From the NCBI GenBank assembly GCA_030429705.1, contig JAUIES010000001.1, positions 1,302,001 through 1,366,000 of the forward strand: a stretch of 64,000 nucleotides of DNA. The letters are read 5' to 3'. The DNA is from Phycisphaerae bacterium. Its GTDB lineage: Bacteria > Planctomycetota > Phycisphaerae > Phycisphaerales > UBA1924. Shown piece by piece: positions 46,937 to 56,292 of this stretch (the stretch's first letter is position 1; every line of letters starts with the position of its first letter). Under the pieces are notes generated by a model. It was not told where the DNA came from, did not search any database, and saw only the letters and a list, made by a program, of their open reading frames with translations. Made by a program: the position numbers and the translations under genes.

Positions 46937-48442
46937 ATGCGCCTTCAACAAAAGTTTGCATTGCTGTTTGCTGTTCTCGGCCTGACCGCCGCGATCAATG
47001 TTGGCGTGGCGGTGTGGGCGATCCGATTCCTCGAACGCGAACTCGCCTGGCCGCTTGAAAGCATCAGCGAAGTCATGTCCGGCTTGTACGAAATGAAGCG
47101 TGCAGTCGAAGACGAATCGGCAGCGATCGGCTTTCTACGCGGATCAGGGGCGTTGATTTCAGGTGAGGCGAGCGAACGGACGGATCAGTCACGGGCGCGA
47201 TTTCAGGCCGCAGAACTGCGCATCGAACAATCCGTTCGTCGACTCGAGGGAAGCCCTTCATATCTCATGCGATCGGGTGTTGGTACCACGCGCAACCTGC
47301 GTGATCGAGCAGAACGCCTGCGCGCGCTCGGTGCGTCATGGTTCGATGAGGGCGATGATGCCGTACGAAGCAGTCTTGGGCATGAACTCGGTTCAACGCA
47401 TGAACTGATTGAAAGGCTTGAAGGTCGAATCCTGCGCGATACATCACTTGCGGTCGAACATAGCGAACGCCTGCGGACGCTCGTGCTCGGTTTGGTTGTG
47501 GTCACCATTGTCGTTGTTCTGCTGGTTGGGGTTCTCGCGGTCAGTCTGGTTCGCCGGTGGGTTGTGACACCCGTGGAAGCACTTCGAGTCGCGGCGGCTC
47601 GAATCGGCTCAGGTGACCTGGAGCACAGGTTGACCGTTGTCGGTTCTGACGAACTTGCAGAACTCTCGAGCGAAGTCAATCACATGGCGTTCATGCTGGC
47701 GCAGCTGCATGATGAACGAATCGAACGCGAACGGTTGGCAGCGGTCGGTGAGATGACCAGGCGGATCGTCCACAATCTTCGCCGACCGTTGTCCGGCATT
47801 CGAGCACTTGCGGAGACGACGCGGACAGAACTTCCCGCTGACAGCGACCTCGTCGGTGTTCAAGATCGAATCATGCGAGCGGTCGACCGGTTCGAGGAAT
47901 GGCTGCGCGATGTTCTGCGAGCGGCATCACCTCTCGACCTGCAGGTGTCTGAAGTCGAGATTCGTCCTTGGATCAAGGCGCAACTCGAAGCCCATGAGCC
48001 GGAAGCCGAAACGAAGCGGGTGACGATTGAGCTGGATGATGCCGATGCTCCAGATCGCGCTGTGTTCGATTCGCATCATCTTGGGCATGCTCTGAGTGCT
48101 GTACTCACCAACGCGATCGACTTTTCTCCCGAGGGCCGAACAGTTGGTGTGGAGATTGGGTCCGAGAACAGCATGTGGTGGATTCGTGTGTCTGATTCTG
48201 GGCCCGGTATACCGGCTGAAGACATCGAGGAGGTGTTTCGGCCGTACATGACGACGCGGGCAACAGGGACTGGCATCGGACTTGCAATAGCAAAGCGGGT
48301 CTTGGAACAACACGGAGGAACAATTCGTGTTCTAGAACCCCAGAATGGCGATTCGGGTACGGTTTTCGAGATGAGGTTAGGCGTAGAGTTGGCCAATGAT
48401 GGCCATGTTGGAGGCAGTATTGGCCAAGATTCTGGTCATTGA
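46937..48442 (+). CDS. Membrane sensor histidine kinase with HAMP domain
   Basis: 501 residues. Two membrane helices (about 7-30 and 181-205) enclose a periplasmic helical sensor of about 150 residues; a HAMP domain follows (206-258). The phosphoacceptor is His279 in VHNLRRPLSGIRAL, an unusual H-box (N-L-R-R-P-L instead of E-[IL]-R-N-P-L). Catalytic boxes are complete: N392 in TNAIDFSP, DSGPGIP at 420-426 and TGTGIGLAIA at 443-452. Cytoplasmic partner is the response regulator whose gene overlaps its end. Confidence 0.9.
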   Translation: MRLQQKFALLFAVLGLTAAINVGVAVWAIRFLERELAWPLESISEVMSGLYEMKRAVEDESAAIGFLRGSGALISGEASERTDQSRARFQAAELRIEQSVRRLEGSPSYLMRSGVGTTRNLRDRAERLRALGASWFDEGDDAVRSSLGHELGSTHELIERLEGRILRDTSLAVEHSERLRTLVLGLVVVTIVVVLLVGVLAVSLVRRWVVTPVEALRVAAARIGSGDLEHRLTVVGSDELAELSSEVNHMAFMLAQLHDERIERERLAAVGEMTRRIVHNLRRPLSGIRALAETTRTELPADSDLVGVQDRIMRAVDRFEEWLRDVLRAASPLDLQVSEVEIRPWIKAQLEAHEPEAETKRVTIELDDADAPDRAVFDSHHLGHALSAVLTNAIDFSPEGRTVGVEIGSENSMWWIRVSDSGPGIPAEDIEEVFRPYMTTRATGTGIGLAIAKRVLEQHGGTIRVLEPQNGDSGTVFEMRLGVELANDGHVGGSIGQDSGH

Positions 48443-49856
48443 AGATGACGACGACCTGCGTTTCGGGGTTTCCCGGTCATTACGCAGCGACGGTCATGAT
48501 GTGCACGAAGCCGCCACTTTGGAGGCTGCTCGTCTTGCGCTGTCATCGCAGGTCTTCGATATTGTTCTGACGGATTTCAATCTTGGTGCTGATGATGGCG
48601 TGACTCTGGTTGAAGAGTTGCGTGAAGAAGGGTTCACCGGTGGTTTGGTGGTGATGACCGGTTTCGGTTCTATTGACCTCGCGGTTCGAGCCATGAAGGG
48701 TGGAGCCGACGATTTCATCCAGAAACCGATCAAGTTGGATGAGTTGAAGAAACTTATGGGCAGGCTGCTCGAAGACGGTGCTGCCAAACGCCGGCTTCGA
48801 CTATTTGAACGAATGGACGAGCGACGGAACGAAGAAAATCGTCCGCTCGGCGAGAGCGAATCGTGGCTGAACATGCTCGCTCTTGCAGAACGACTTGCAC
48901 AGATACCCATTTCACGACAAGAGAACAGCGAAGGCGGATCGCTTCCGACCATCCTGTTGTTGGGTGAGACTGGCTCAGGCAAGGGTGTTGTTGCTCGGCA
49001 TATGCACGAATCCGGGTCGCCGAGCGGCGCGAAACGACCATTTGTGCACATCAACTGCTCGGCGCTCCCGCCACAGCTCGTTGAGGGTGAGCTCTTTGGG
49101 CACGAGAAGGGTGCATTCACCGATGCCCGCGATGCCAAAGAGGGACTCTTTGAAATGGGCGATGGCGGCACGATCTTTCTTGACGAGATCGGTGATTTGC
49201 CGATGGAGATGCAGACGAAACTTTTGATTGTTCTGGAGCGTGGTGTTTTCCGCCGGGTGGGTGGGACACGCGAGCGGACGGTTCGTGCTCGCGTGATTGC
49301 CGCCACGAATCGAGATCTTGACCAGGCGGTTGAGGACGGGCAGTTCAGGCGCGATCTGCTCTATCGACTCAACGGTTTCACCGTCAAGATTCCGCCGCTT
49401 CGGACCCGTACGGGTGATGCGAAACTCATTGCCCGTGCATTTCTCAATCGCTTCCGCAGCGAATTCGGTCGTGAGCCCGCTGTATTTTCTGATGCCTGTT
49501 TGTCTCTCGTAGGTGGCCATGAATGGGTCGGGAATGTGCGCGAACTGCAGAATGCAGTTCAGCGGGCAGCGATGCTAGCCGATGGCAAAGTGATTGAGCC
49601 GCACGATTTGGGGCTCATGTCGAGTGGTGCGAGTCTCGGGCAACACGCAGCGAATGGCGAACCGGTCTTTGACTTCGAACACGGGATTTGTCGTGCTGAA
49701 GAAGTTGAAAAGGCGCTCATGACGCAAGCTCTGAACTATACCAAAGGCAATGTTTCCAAAGCCGCCCGGTTGATCGGGATGCAACGGTCAAGTTTTCGAT
49801 ATCGAATCGAGCGTTACGACCTCGGCGAGTTGATTCAGGAGTTTGCCGGACGATGA
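48420..49856 (+). CDS. NtrC-family sigma-54-dependent response regulator
   Basis: 478 residues from TTG 48420 (GGAGG 5 bases upstream, N-terminus MAKILVIEDDDD); ATG 48396 is an in-frame alternative. Receiver domain with phospho-acceptor Asp52 in VLTDFNLG, AAA+ domain with Walker A GETGSGKG and Walker B-region GGTIFLDEIGDLP, and a C-terminal Fis-type helix-turn-helix (GNVSKAARLIGMQRSSFRYR). The sigma-54 contact loop reads GAFTDA instead of GAFTGA. It overlaps the kinase gene by 23 bases and the next gene by 4, so the four genes are one operon. Confidence 0.9.
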   Translation: MAKILVIEDDDDLRFGVSRSLRSDGHDVHEAATLEAARLALSSQVFDIVLTDFNLGADDGVTLVEELREEGFTGGLVVMTGFGSIDLAVRAMKGGADDFIQKPIKLDELKKLMGRLLEDGAAKRRLRLFERMDERRNEENRPLGESESWLNMLALAERLAQIPISRQENSEGGSLPTILLLGETGSGKGVVARHMHESGSPSGAKRPFVHINCSALPPQLVEGELFGHEKGAFTDARDAKEGLFEMGDGGTIFLDEIGDLPMEMQTKLLIVLERGVFRRVGGTRERTVRARVIAATNRDLDQAVEDGQFRRDLLYRLNGFTVKIPPLRTRTGDAKLIARAFLNRFRSEFGREPAVFSDACLSLVGGHEWVGNVRELQNAVQRAAMLADGKVIEPHDLGLMSSGASLGQHAANGEPVFDFEHGICRAEEVEKALMTQALNYTKGNVSKAARLIGMQRSSFRYRIERYDLGELIQEFAGR

Positions 49857-51331
49857 GAACGCGGTGGAAATCCATCCTGGTCGTGGTCGGGTTCGCGCTG
49901 TGCGATCGAGCAATGGCGATGTCGGATAACAATGGCCTCTGGATCGATCCCGCACACGATGCTCGAATTCGTCACACTGACAGCGGTTCAAACGGTGTTT
50001 TACCCCCCTCGTTTGAGCCGATCGATCTCTTACGGGTGGAATGCACAGGCTGGTCAACACCCACGCCGCAGACTGATCCATACAACGGATATGAGGATGA
50101 GAACGCAGACCTGATGCGGATCAAGATCGTGTTTGCCGGTGTTGTTTCGCCCCCCGGGCCGCTCGGCATCGGTGAAGCGGGAGGTCAGTTTGACCCGCTT
50201 CGTTACGGCAATCGGCCTGTGTACGGTGCTATAGAGCTAGACATCGACGATCAAAAAAACTCGGGTGGCGAGCTCGGCGATCTTGCTCGTCTTCGGTATC
50301 TTGCCAATGTCGGCAGGTTCGGTAAAACGCCCCCTGGCTCCATCGCAGAACGCGTCGCGATCGGGGGGGATGACTTTGATGGCAATTTCTGGGCGGGCCG
50401 CCAGTTTGAACGGTCCGGGGCTGAGTTTGCATTCGTCATGTGCGGGTGTTGGGTGCCGACGATCATGAGCGAAGGGGTCGGCGCGAACGGGGTGTTCGAC
50501 AGCGGCGAAACCTGGATCGTGCATGGCCGATTTTTCGAACGCGTGCAGTCGTTCGCATCGCTCAGTGGACTTTTCGGCGGATCGCAATTCGGTCTGTTTG
50601 ACAAAACGGTCGATGTGCGATGGTCGCATGATGAAGATAAGGATGAAACGGCGATTGAACTGGTTTATCCCTTAACGATGGCTGGTGCAGCCATGCTGAC
50701 CGGTGAACCTGAACAACAGATCAACCTCAGCTTGTTTGACCACACGAGCATCGCGGAAGCGGTGTGTGATATTATTGAGTCTGCGGAGTTTGCAAGTGGC
50801 CCGGTGGAAGAGCTCATCGACCAGTGGCGCAACGAAGACTTTGAAGACTTTCTAGAACCAGTTGCATGGCGTGTCACCGCACTTGTTGGAACCGCCTACA
50901 CCGTGCAAGAGCCCGACGCTCGTTTCGTGTGGACCGATACCGGGTTTGATGAGCAACTTGGAGATATCGGCGGCGATGGCGCAGCAAATGAGTTCGATAC
51001 GACCGAAGTGCTTGCTTTCATCACGGCCGAAGATGGCGGCTTGAATGACTGTGATGGCACGACCGATGGTGCTGTGGCGATCTGTGATGTCGCCGAGAAT
51101 TTCAGCATATTCGACTTTAACAATGATGGCGTGGTCGATTCGTGCGATGCATCAACACTTGGGCGCGGTGCAAATCTCAATCAGGATCACGCGCTCGATT
51201 TCTTTGATGTGGCGCTGTTTCTGACTTGGTTCAGCGCTCAAGATCCGCGAGCCGATTTCACTGGTGAAGGGCAGCTGACCTTCTTTGATGTGCTCGCGTT
51301 TCTACAGACATTTAGCACGGGTTGTCATTGA
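49853..51331 (+). CDS. Exported GC-type dockerin protein in the two-component operon
   Basis: 492 residues. Signal peptide ends near AMAM (about residue 23). The middle 380 residues have no family that I recognise; they are rich in Asp/Gly, with conserved-looking segments GAIELDIDDQKNSGGEL and SFASLSGLFGGSQFG. An EF-hand-like loop DFNNDGVVDSCDAST lies near 415, then the tail with NQDHALDFFDVALF and DFTGEGQLTFFDVLAF, ending TGCH, not GCP. ATG overlaps the regulator stop (ATGA), so it is coupled to it. Possibly the surface output of this signalling operon. Confidence 0.8.
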   Translation: MRTRWKSILVVVGFALCDRAMAMSDNNGLWIDPAHDARIRHTDSGSNGVLPPSFEPIDLLRVECTGWSTPTPQTDPYNGYEDENADLMRIKIVFAGVVSPPGPLGIGEAGGQFDPLRYGNRPVYGAIELDIDDQKNSGGELGDLARLRYLANVGRFGKTPPGSIAERVAIGGDDFDGNFWAGRQFERSGAEFAFVMCGCWVPTIMSEGVGANGVFDSGETWIVHGRFFERVQSFASLSGLFGGSQFGLFDKTVDVRWSHDEDKDETAIELVYPLTMAGAAMLTGEPEQQINLSLFDHTSIAEAVCDIIESAEFASGPVEELIDQWRNEDFEDFLEPVAWRVTALVGTAYTVQEPDARFVWTDTGFDEQLGDIGGDGAANEFDTTEVLAFITAEDGGLNDCDGTTDGAVAICDVAENFSIFDFNNDGVVDSCDASTLGRGANLNQDHALDFFDVALFLTWFSAQDPRADFTGEGQLTFFDVLAFLQTFSTGCH

Positions 51332-51390
51332 TACCTAATCGATGGCGCGCAACGCGGGACGCATGATTCCTGCAGACACACGCTTCGCAA

Positions 51391-51429
51391 CAAAATTAGA
51401 AGGGCACACGGAGGTTGATCCGTGTGCCC
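51391..51429 (-). terminator. Intrinsic terminator of the PEP-CTERM gene
   Basis: GGGCACACGG / CCGTGTGCCC stem with 8-base loop, followed on the minus strand by TTCTAATTTT, 27 bp after the stop at 51456. It may also end the plus-strand operon. Confidence 0.75.
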
Positions 51430-51455
51430 GAGTTTGAAGTTTTCACTGATTGAGA

Positions 51456-52187
51456 TTAGCGACGACGGCGTGTCCCGACGAGGCCTCCGATGCTGAGCAC
51501 CGCGAGGGCGCCGGGCACCGGAATCGTGGTGATCGTGACATTGTCGATGGTCATGTCGTAGTCATCGTTGGTGAAGAAGAAATCAGGCAAGAGCGTCGAG
51601 AAGGCGATCTCGTCAACATTGGCGAGGATGTCCGAAAAGTTCACGCCGTCGGGAAGGATTGACTCGAATGTGTTGGGGTCGAAAGACCCGTATCCACCCC
51701 ATCCCACGGGCAGATCACTCGCACTTGTGTCAATGGTCGCTGAGAAGGTCTGGTACCCGGTGAACGAATCGGCTCCGACCCAGTCAAAGAGGAAAAAAGC
51801 GCTGGCCCACGGGTATCCATCGTCGCCGAGATCGTGGCTACGGAGTTCAAGCATGAACGGTCGCGTGATGCCGAGGCCTTCGAACCCGATCTGATCGATT
51901 CGCAAGTCGACCGAAATGGTGACTTCGTCGAATTGCGTGTAGTCGCCGGTGAAGTTTGCGTTGGTGCTGTTGGTGAATGCGATTCCGAAGTCATTGAACT
52001 GAGTTCGGAACCCGGCACCGCCGCCGACGCCATAGGTGTTGTCGATCATTGTGGCGCCACCGAATCCCTGCGGGCCTTCCCATCCATGGGTGAGTCCGTC
52101 TTCGAAGTCAACAACAGTGGTTGAGCCTCCAGCGAGTGCGATGGCCGCGGAAGCGCTGACACCGATAAGAGCCGTGATAAGTTTCAT
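51456..52187 (-). CDS. Exported PEP-CTERM-type protein
   Basis: 243 residues. Signal peptide (MKLITALIGVSASAAIALAG), then a beta-sandwich-like domain opening TTVVDFEDGLTHGWEGPQG, as in PEP-CTERM proteins with carbohydrate-binding-like folds, and the tail TIPVPGALAVLSIGGLVGTR plus four Arg in total. ATG 52187 is preferred: AAAGGGA lies 8 bases before it, within a longer frame that is open further upstream. Confidence 0.8.
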   Translation of the reverse strand: MKLITALIGVSASAAIALAGGSTTVVDFEDGLTHGWEGPQGFGGATMIDNTYGVGGGAGFRTQFNDFGIAFTNSTNANFTGDYTQFDEVTISVDLRIDQIGFEGLGITRPFMLELRSHDLGDDGYPWASAFFLFDWVGADSFTGYQTFSATIDTSASDLPVGWGGYGSFDPNTFESILPDGVNFSDILANVDEIAFSTLLPDFFFTNDDYDMTIDNVTITTIPVPGALAVLSIGGLVGTRRRR

Positions 52188-52353
52188 GTGAATCCCTTTC
52201 ATCCGTATGTGTTGTTCTGGCGGCGACTCGATCGCAGCCAATCCTCTCTTCTTTCTGGCCTGGTGCTCCACCACACCGGCACCTTGGGTGATGCCATACT
52301 GGCCCACGATTTGTGTGTTCTCAGACTGTACTTCCGATGGTAAAAGTTGCAAG

Positions 52354-52372
52354 GAAGTTTCACGGAAACTTC
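52354..52372. promoter_or_regulatory. Palindromic site upstream of the HTH gene, operator candidate
   Basis: GAAGTTT-CACGG-AAACTTC: perfect 7-bp arms around 5 bases, 80 bp before the ATG at 52453 and 166 bp from the PEP-CTERM start. A TATACT at 52406-52411 could be the -10 of the plus-strand gene. Size and symmetry suit a dimeric repressor, perhaps the HTH protein itself; that is inference. Confidence 0.35.
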
Positions 52373-52452
52373 TACCCGAATCATGGGGACTGATCAAAAG
52401 TCATGTATACTCGACGCATTCCATGCCTCTTTAGCAGCCAGTCTCAGACAAT

Positions 52453-53724
52453 ATGCCAACAAAAAATGATCAAAACTCGAATAGATCTGGATCTACAACG
52501 ACCGAACGCTCCATGGGGAGCCTCGAGATCATGATCAATGCGGCCGGAAAGGACTTGCTTGAAGGGCTCGTTCGTGTCCTGGGGCAGATTCCGGGCGGGG
52601 ACGCGGGGCCGCAACAACTCGCGCGTCAACTGGGTATCGACAAAGTCCTGGCATCGCGCATCCTCAAAGCCGTCCGGGCGCCAGATCCGATGTCTGTCGT
52701 TCATCGGGTTCCCGGACCTGAGCCGATGCGGCGGGTTTTGACAGCGTCATCAAAATTCGGTGTCAATCAGTCGGACCTGAAGCATGCTCGGCTGGCGGTT
52801 GACAAGTTTGAGTCGCTCATTCGCTCGGAAGTGGGGGATCGAAGCGCTCTTGACGCGATTCTCAGTTCATGGGTTCCCGAAGCTCGCCGAGAGTTTGAGT
52901 TGCGTCGCAAACAGGCAGCCTTTCGAGCGATGTCGCAACTCAAGGGTGCGCAGGCGGATGTTTATTCTGAGGCTGCGATTTTTTACCCGAGCGACGACGG
53001 GGAACATATCGATATCGTGTGGATCAAAGCCGTGATCGGGATGCACCGACTCAGGCCTGGTGTCAGCGTCAAGTTTACATCAAGGCGGCAGATTGAAGAT
53101 CAGTCCGGCAGAAAGACATACACGCTGGGCGGCGAACCGGTGGATGGCGTATCGAATGCGACACTCGAGCAATACTGCTCCTCGCCGACACCAAACCTCG
53201 TAGCCCATCGGGCGGGCGAATACATGCACTACCTGCTCCAGGATGACACGATTGGAGCGATGAGTTCGATCGATCTTGTGACCTGCGAGGTCAATCGGGC
53301 TGAGATTCCTCGCTACATCCCCGATGAGCGCAATCGCAGAGCCTGGGCCTCGAGTGACATCAATATCCCGTCAAAGCGAATGCAGTTTGACATACTCGTT
53401 CATGAGGACTTGTACAACCGGTCATTTCCTGAGCTTCGCATCTACGACACGGCAATCAACGGTCTCGCCGACATCAACGATCCCTCCCGAGACATGGATC
53501 AACTGGATCTGCTCGAATCCATTGAGAACCTGGGTGAAGGACTCAATCGATTTGGATCCTCACTCGTGCCGAAGTACCGCACGATGATTGGTGATGTGTG
53601 CAGCCGATTGGGATTCAACCCCGAAGTCCTGCGCGGATATCGATGCGTCGCTGAGTATCCAATCTATGGATCACAAACCGCGATGGTGTTTCGCACGCAG
53701 GATCGCCCGGCACCCACCGCATGA
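52453..53724 (+). CDS. Helix-turn-helix protein of unknown function
   Basis: 423 residues. After a Ser/Thr-rich start of about 25 residues, residues 30-75 look like a winged helix-turn-helix (LLEGLVRVLGQIP, GPQQLARQLGIDKVLASRIL). The remaining 340 residues contain Arg/Lys-rich helices and a mixed alpha/beta part without a recognised ligand or catalytic motif. The size and a DNA-binding start suggest a regulator with an effector domain. Free-standing: divergent from the PEP-CTERM gene, convergent with the potassium channel gene. Confidence 0.6.
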   Translation: MPTKNDQNSNRSGSTTTERSMGSLEIMINAAGKDLLEGLVRVLGQIPGGDAGPQQLARQLGIDKVLASRILKAVRAPDPMSVVHRVPGPEPMRRVLTASSKFGVNQSDLKHARLAVDKFESLIRSEVGDRSALDAILSSWVPEARREFELRRKQAAFRAMSQLKGAQADVYSEAAIFYPSDDGEHIDIVWIKAVIGMHRLRPGVSVKFTSRRQIEDQSGRKTYTLGGEPVDGVSNATLEQYCSSPTPNLVAHRAGEYMHYLLQDDTIGAMSSIDLVTCEVNRAEIPRYIPDERNRRAWASSDINIPSKRMQFDILVHEDLYNRSFPELRIYDTAINGLADINDPSRDMDQLDLLESIENLGEGLNRFGSSLVPKYRTMIGDVCSRLGFNPEVLRGYRCVAEYPIYGSQTAMVFRTQDRPAPTA

Positions 53725-53785
53725 AGTCAAAGCTGAGATTTGTACATCAGTTTTGCACCGATTTTGCAGTGACAAATGACGATCG

Positions 53786-54808
53786 CTAGGCTGCGAATCG
53801 CTGTGACGAAAGTTGTGCCACATTCGCAGAACAGCCTGCGATCACGAGAATGTCACCATCGCACAAGATGCGTTTCACATTTGGTCGCATGGTCAAAGTG
53901 CCGTCGCATCCCTTGATTCCAACAATGACCGTCTCCGGATTGGCGAGGCCAAACTCGAGGATCTCGTGACCGATCCAACCGTTCTGCGGGCTGACGACAA
54001 GTTCGGCGAATTGGAGTGTTTTTTGTTCGCCGTCACTGCTTCCGAAGAGCAGGCTGGCGACTTCAGGGCGAATCATGCTTTGCACGACGCCGTCACCACC
54101 ATAACGCGTGGGGTTGATGACCGTGTTTGCGCCAGCGCGATGCAGTTTTTGAACGGAGTCATCGCCTTCTGCCCGAGCTGAAATGGTGATGGTGGGGGAA
54201 AGTGCCCGAGCCGTGAGGCAGATCATGGCATTGACAGCATCATGCGATGTGACTGCAGCGACAGACGCTGCTTTTTGAATGCCAGCCTGCATCAACAACC
54301 TGTCAAGTGTGGCATCGCCGCACAATGCGATGGAACCATCCGCGCGAGCCTGCTCGACCAGTGTTTCGCTGGGATCAATGACGACAAACTCGAGCCCTTC
54401 TTCGCGGAGCAACTTCATCACACGCTGACCGGTTCGTCCGATGCCACAGACGATGTGGTGACCGTTGAGTTGACTTGCTTGCTTGATCATCTTTCGCTCC
54501 GGTTGCATTGCACACGATGTGAAGTACTGGATGAACTGGCTGACCGCGTACGACACGCTTGCGATACCGCCGACCATGAGAACAGCGGTGAATCGTTCTC
54601 CCGCGTCAGTCAGGCCGTAGTCGCCGTAGCCAACTGTGGTGAGGGTCACCAGTGTGAAGAACAGTGACTGCCAGGGTGACCAACCCTCGATCCAGGTGTA
54701 GCCAGCTGTTCCAAAGAGCACGACCAGACAGCAAACCAGAAATGATCGGGTCACCATTGGGTCGACCTTGTAGGTCAACAGCCTCAGAATCCCTGCTGGC
54801 GAGCGCAT
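53786..54808 (-). CDS. Potassium channel with RCK (TrkA-N) domain
   Basis: 340 residues. Two membrane helices (about 18-40 and 72-92) flank the pore loop with selectivity filter TTVGYGD near residues 58-64. The cytoplasmic part is an RCK module: TrkA-N Rossmann fold (HHIVCGIGRTGQRVMKLL, then acidic VVIDPSE) and TrkA-C (about 255-338). This is the MthK-like arrangement for gated K+ flux. ATG 54808 is used; a GTG directly before it would add one residue. Confidence 0.9.
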   Translation of the reverse strand: MRSPAGILRLLTYKVDPMVTRSFLVCCLVVLFGTAGYTWIEGWSPWQSLFFTLVTLTTVGYGDYGLTDAGERFTAVLMVGGIASVSYAVSQFIQYFTSCAMQPERKMIKQASQLNGHHIVCGIGRTGQRVMKLLREEGLEFVVIDPSETLVEQARADGSIALCGDATLDRLLMQAGIQKAASVAAVTSHDAVNAMICLTARALSPTITISARAEGDDSVQKLHRAGANTVINPTRYGGDGVVQSMIRPEVASLLFGSSDGEQKTLQFAELVVSPQNGWIGHEILEFGLANPETVIVGIKGCDGTLTMRPNVKRILCDGDILVIAGCSANVAQLSSQRFAA

Positions 54809-54930
54809 CACCGAGATATCGGATGAAAAACTCTGCGAATTGAGGAATCGACTTCATTCGGTGGCCGCGAGTCATTCACAAAGCGAAAGACGAGAACACG
54901 CTTTTATGCATCAAACGGCGCAACAAGCCC

Positions 54931-54968
54931 CCAAAAAGAACAATGCCCCAGGCTCAAAGCCCGGGGCA
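54931..54968 (-). terminator. Intrinsic terminator of the tRNA-Ala gene
   Basis: TGCCCC(G)GGCT / AGCC(T)GGGGCA stem, followed on the minus strand by TTGTTCTTTTT, 12 bp beyond the tRNA 3' end. Confidence 0.85.
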
Positions 54969-54979
54969 AATTCTTGAAG

Positions 54980-55052
<73 letters not shown>

Positions 55053-55164
55053 CTGCAATGTTCACCCACACTATCGACCCCTGAGGGCTTCGGCGTGAGG
55101 CGAGTCAATCGTAGAGTGTGTGGCCCGCTGGTCAAGCGAGCATGTTGCACTGTCGGTGTCTCGG

Positions 55165-56289
55165 CTATCGGGCGTTCAACAGGCGCGCGACCGCCTGACC
55201 GACCGATTCGAACGAGATTCGCTCGATGCGAGACCCTTCGGGATCCTGATTGCTGGTCGCAGCGGGATCGATCTCTGCGTTGGCGATCAAAATGACTTCA
55301 CTCGGTAAACCACCAGACATGGTGCGAACGGGGATGGTTGTCCAGCGTGGATCCGTTGGTCCGAACAGCGTGACGAGAGGCACACCGAAGGCTGCAGCGA
55401 TGTGTCTGGGTCCGGTGTCGTTGGTGACCATGAGTTCGGCACCTCTGATGATGCCTTTGACCGAGCCGAGAGTCGGTTCGAGCGCTGGCAGGGCGATGGG
55501 GTTGGTGCGTGCATCGCGTGCGATCTGTTCGCACAGGGCGCGTTCACCGGGCGAGCCGTTGATAAGCACGCGGAGGCTGTGCGTTCGGTCGAGTTCGTCA
55601 GCCAGCGCGCTAAACCTTTCGGCGGGCCAGCGTTTGGCGGGGTTGTTGCCGCCGGGGTTGAGAATCGCGTAGGGCCCGACAATCTCGGCGCGGGTCAGCA
55701 GTTCGTCGGCCTCGGCCTGCTGCGATGGCGTGATGCCGAGTTCGAGTTGGCTGCTGTCCGCATCAGCGAGCGAGGCGTGTGTCAGATTGGTACAGGCGAT
55801 TGATGTGAGGGGGGGACAATCTGGGTCGAGGAGGGCAGCGGCGGCGTGGTGGTAATATCGCACCGCCGGGATGAGCGACCAACCCGTATCATCGCGTGGG
55901 GCTGTAAGTTGCTCGGTGAGGAGCCACCCTCGGGAATCGCGGTCGTAGCCCACCCGGCGAGGGATGCCTGCCAGGCGAACGCCGAGCGCTGTCGAGAATG
56001 AGTTGGTGAGAAGGAGGGCGGTCTCGAACACTGGTTGAGAGCCGGGGCCGACGGCGCGAATAGACCGTGCGAGGGAAATCGGGCCAAACAGCCCGCGACT
56101 GTCAGCTCTGTGCAGGTGGTTGACGAGTTTGGCGCCGTCGAGGATTTGATCCAGACCCGGGCGGAGTATGGCGTGAATTTCGGCGTTTGGCTTTTCGTCG
56201 CGCAACATCCGAAGGGCAGGGGTCGCCATCACTACATCGCCGACCCAACTGGGCATGATGATCACGATCCGTTCGCGGGCGGTCGGCAT
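55165..56289 (-). CDS. waaF: Glycosyltransferase family 9, heptosyltransferase-like
   Basis: 374 residues. GT9 pattern: IIMPSWVGDVVMATPALRML at the N-terminus, ILNPGGNNPAKRWPAERFSA in the middle, and TNDTGPRHIAAAFGVPLVTLFGPTDP in the donor-binding domain. This is the ADP-heptose:LPS heptosyltransferase family, here closest to WaaF by motif. Its start is 4 bp after the gmhB stop, and together they indicate heptose-containing lipopolysaccharide on an outer membrane. The acceptor sugar cannot be told. Confidence 0.85.
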   Translation of the reverse strand: MPTARERIVIIMPSWVGDVVMATPALRMLRDEKPNAEIHAILRPGLDQILDGAKLVNHLHRADSRGLFGPISLARSIRAVGPGSQPVFETALLLTNSFSTALGVRLAGIPRRVGYDRDSRGWLLTEQLTAPRDDTGWSLIPAVRYYHHAAAALLDPDCPPLTSIACTNLTHASLADADSSQLELGITPSQQAEADELLTRAEIVGPYAILNPGGNNPAKRWPAERFSALADELDRTHSLRVLINGSPGERALCEQIARDARTNPIALPALEPTLGSVKGIIRGAELMVTNDTGPRHIAAAFGVPLVTLFGPTDPRWTTIPVRTMSGGLPSEVILIANAEIDPAATSNQDPEGSRIERISFESVGQAVARLLNAR

Positions 56290-56292
56290 GGG

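Noticed and set aside
11185-51331. Cellulosome
   Set aside because: No cohesin domains, scaffoldin or glycoside hydrolases are visible; only dockerin-like tails.
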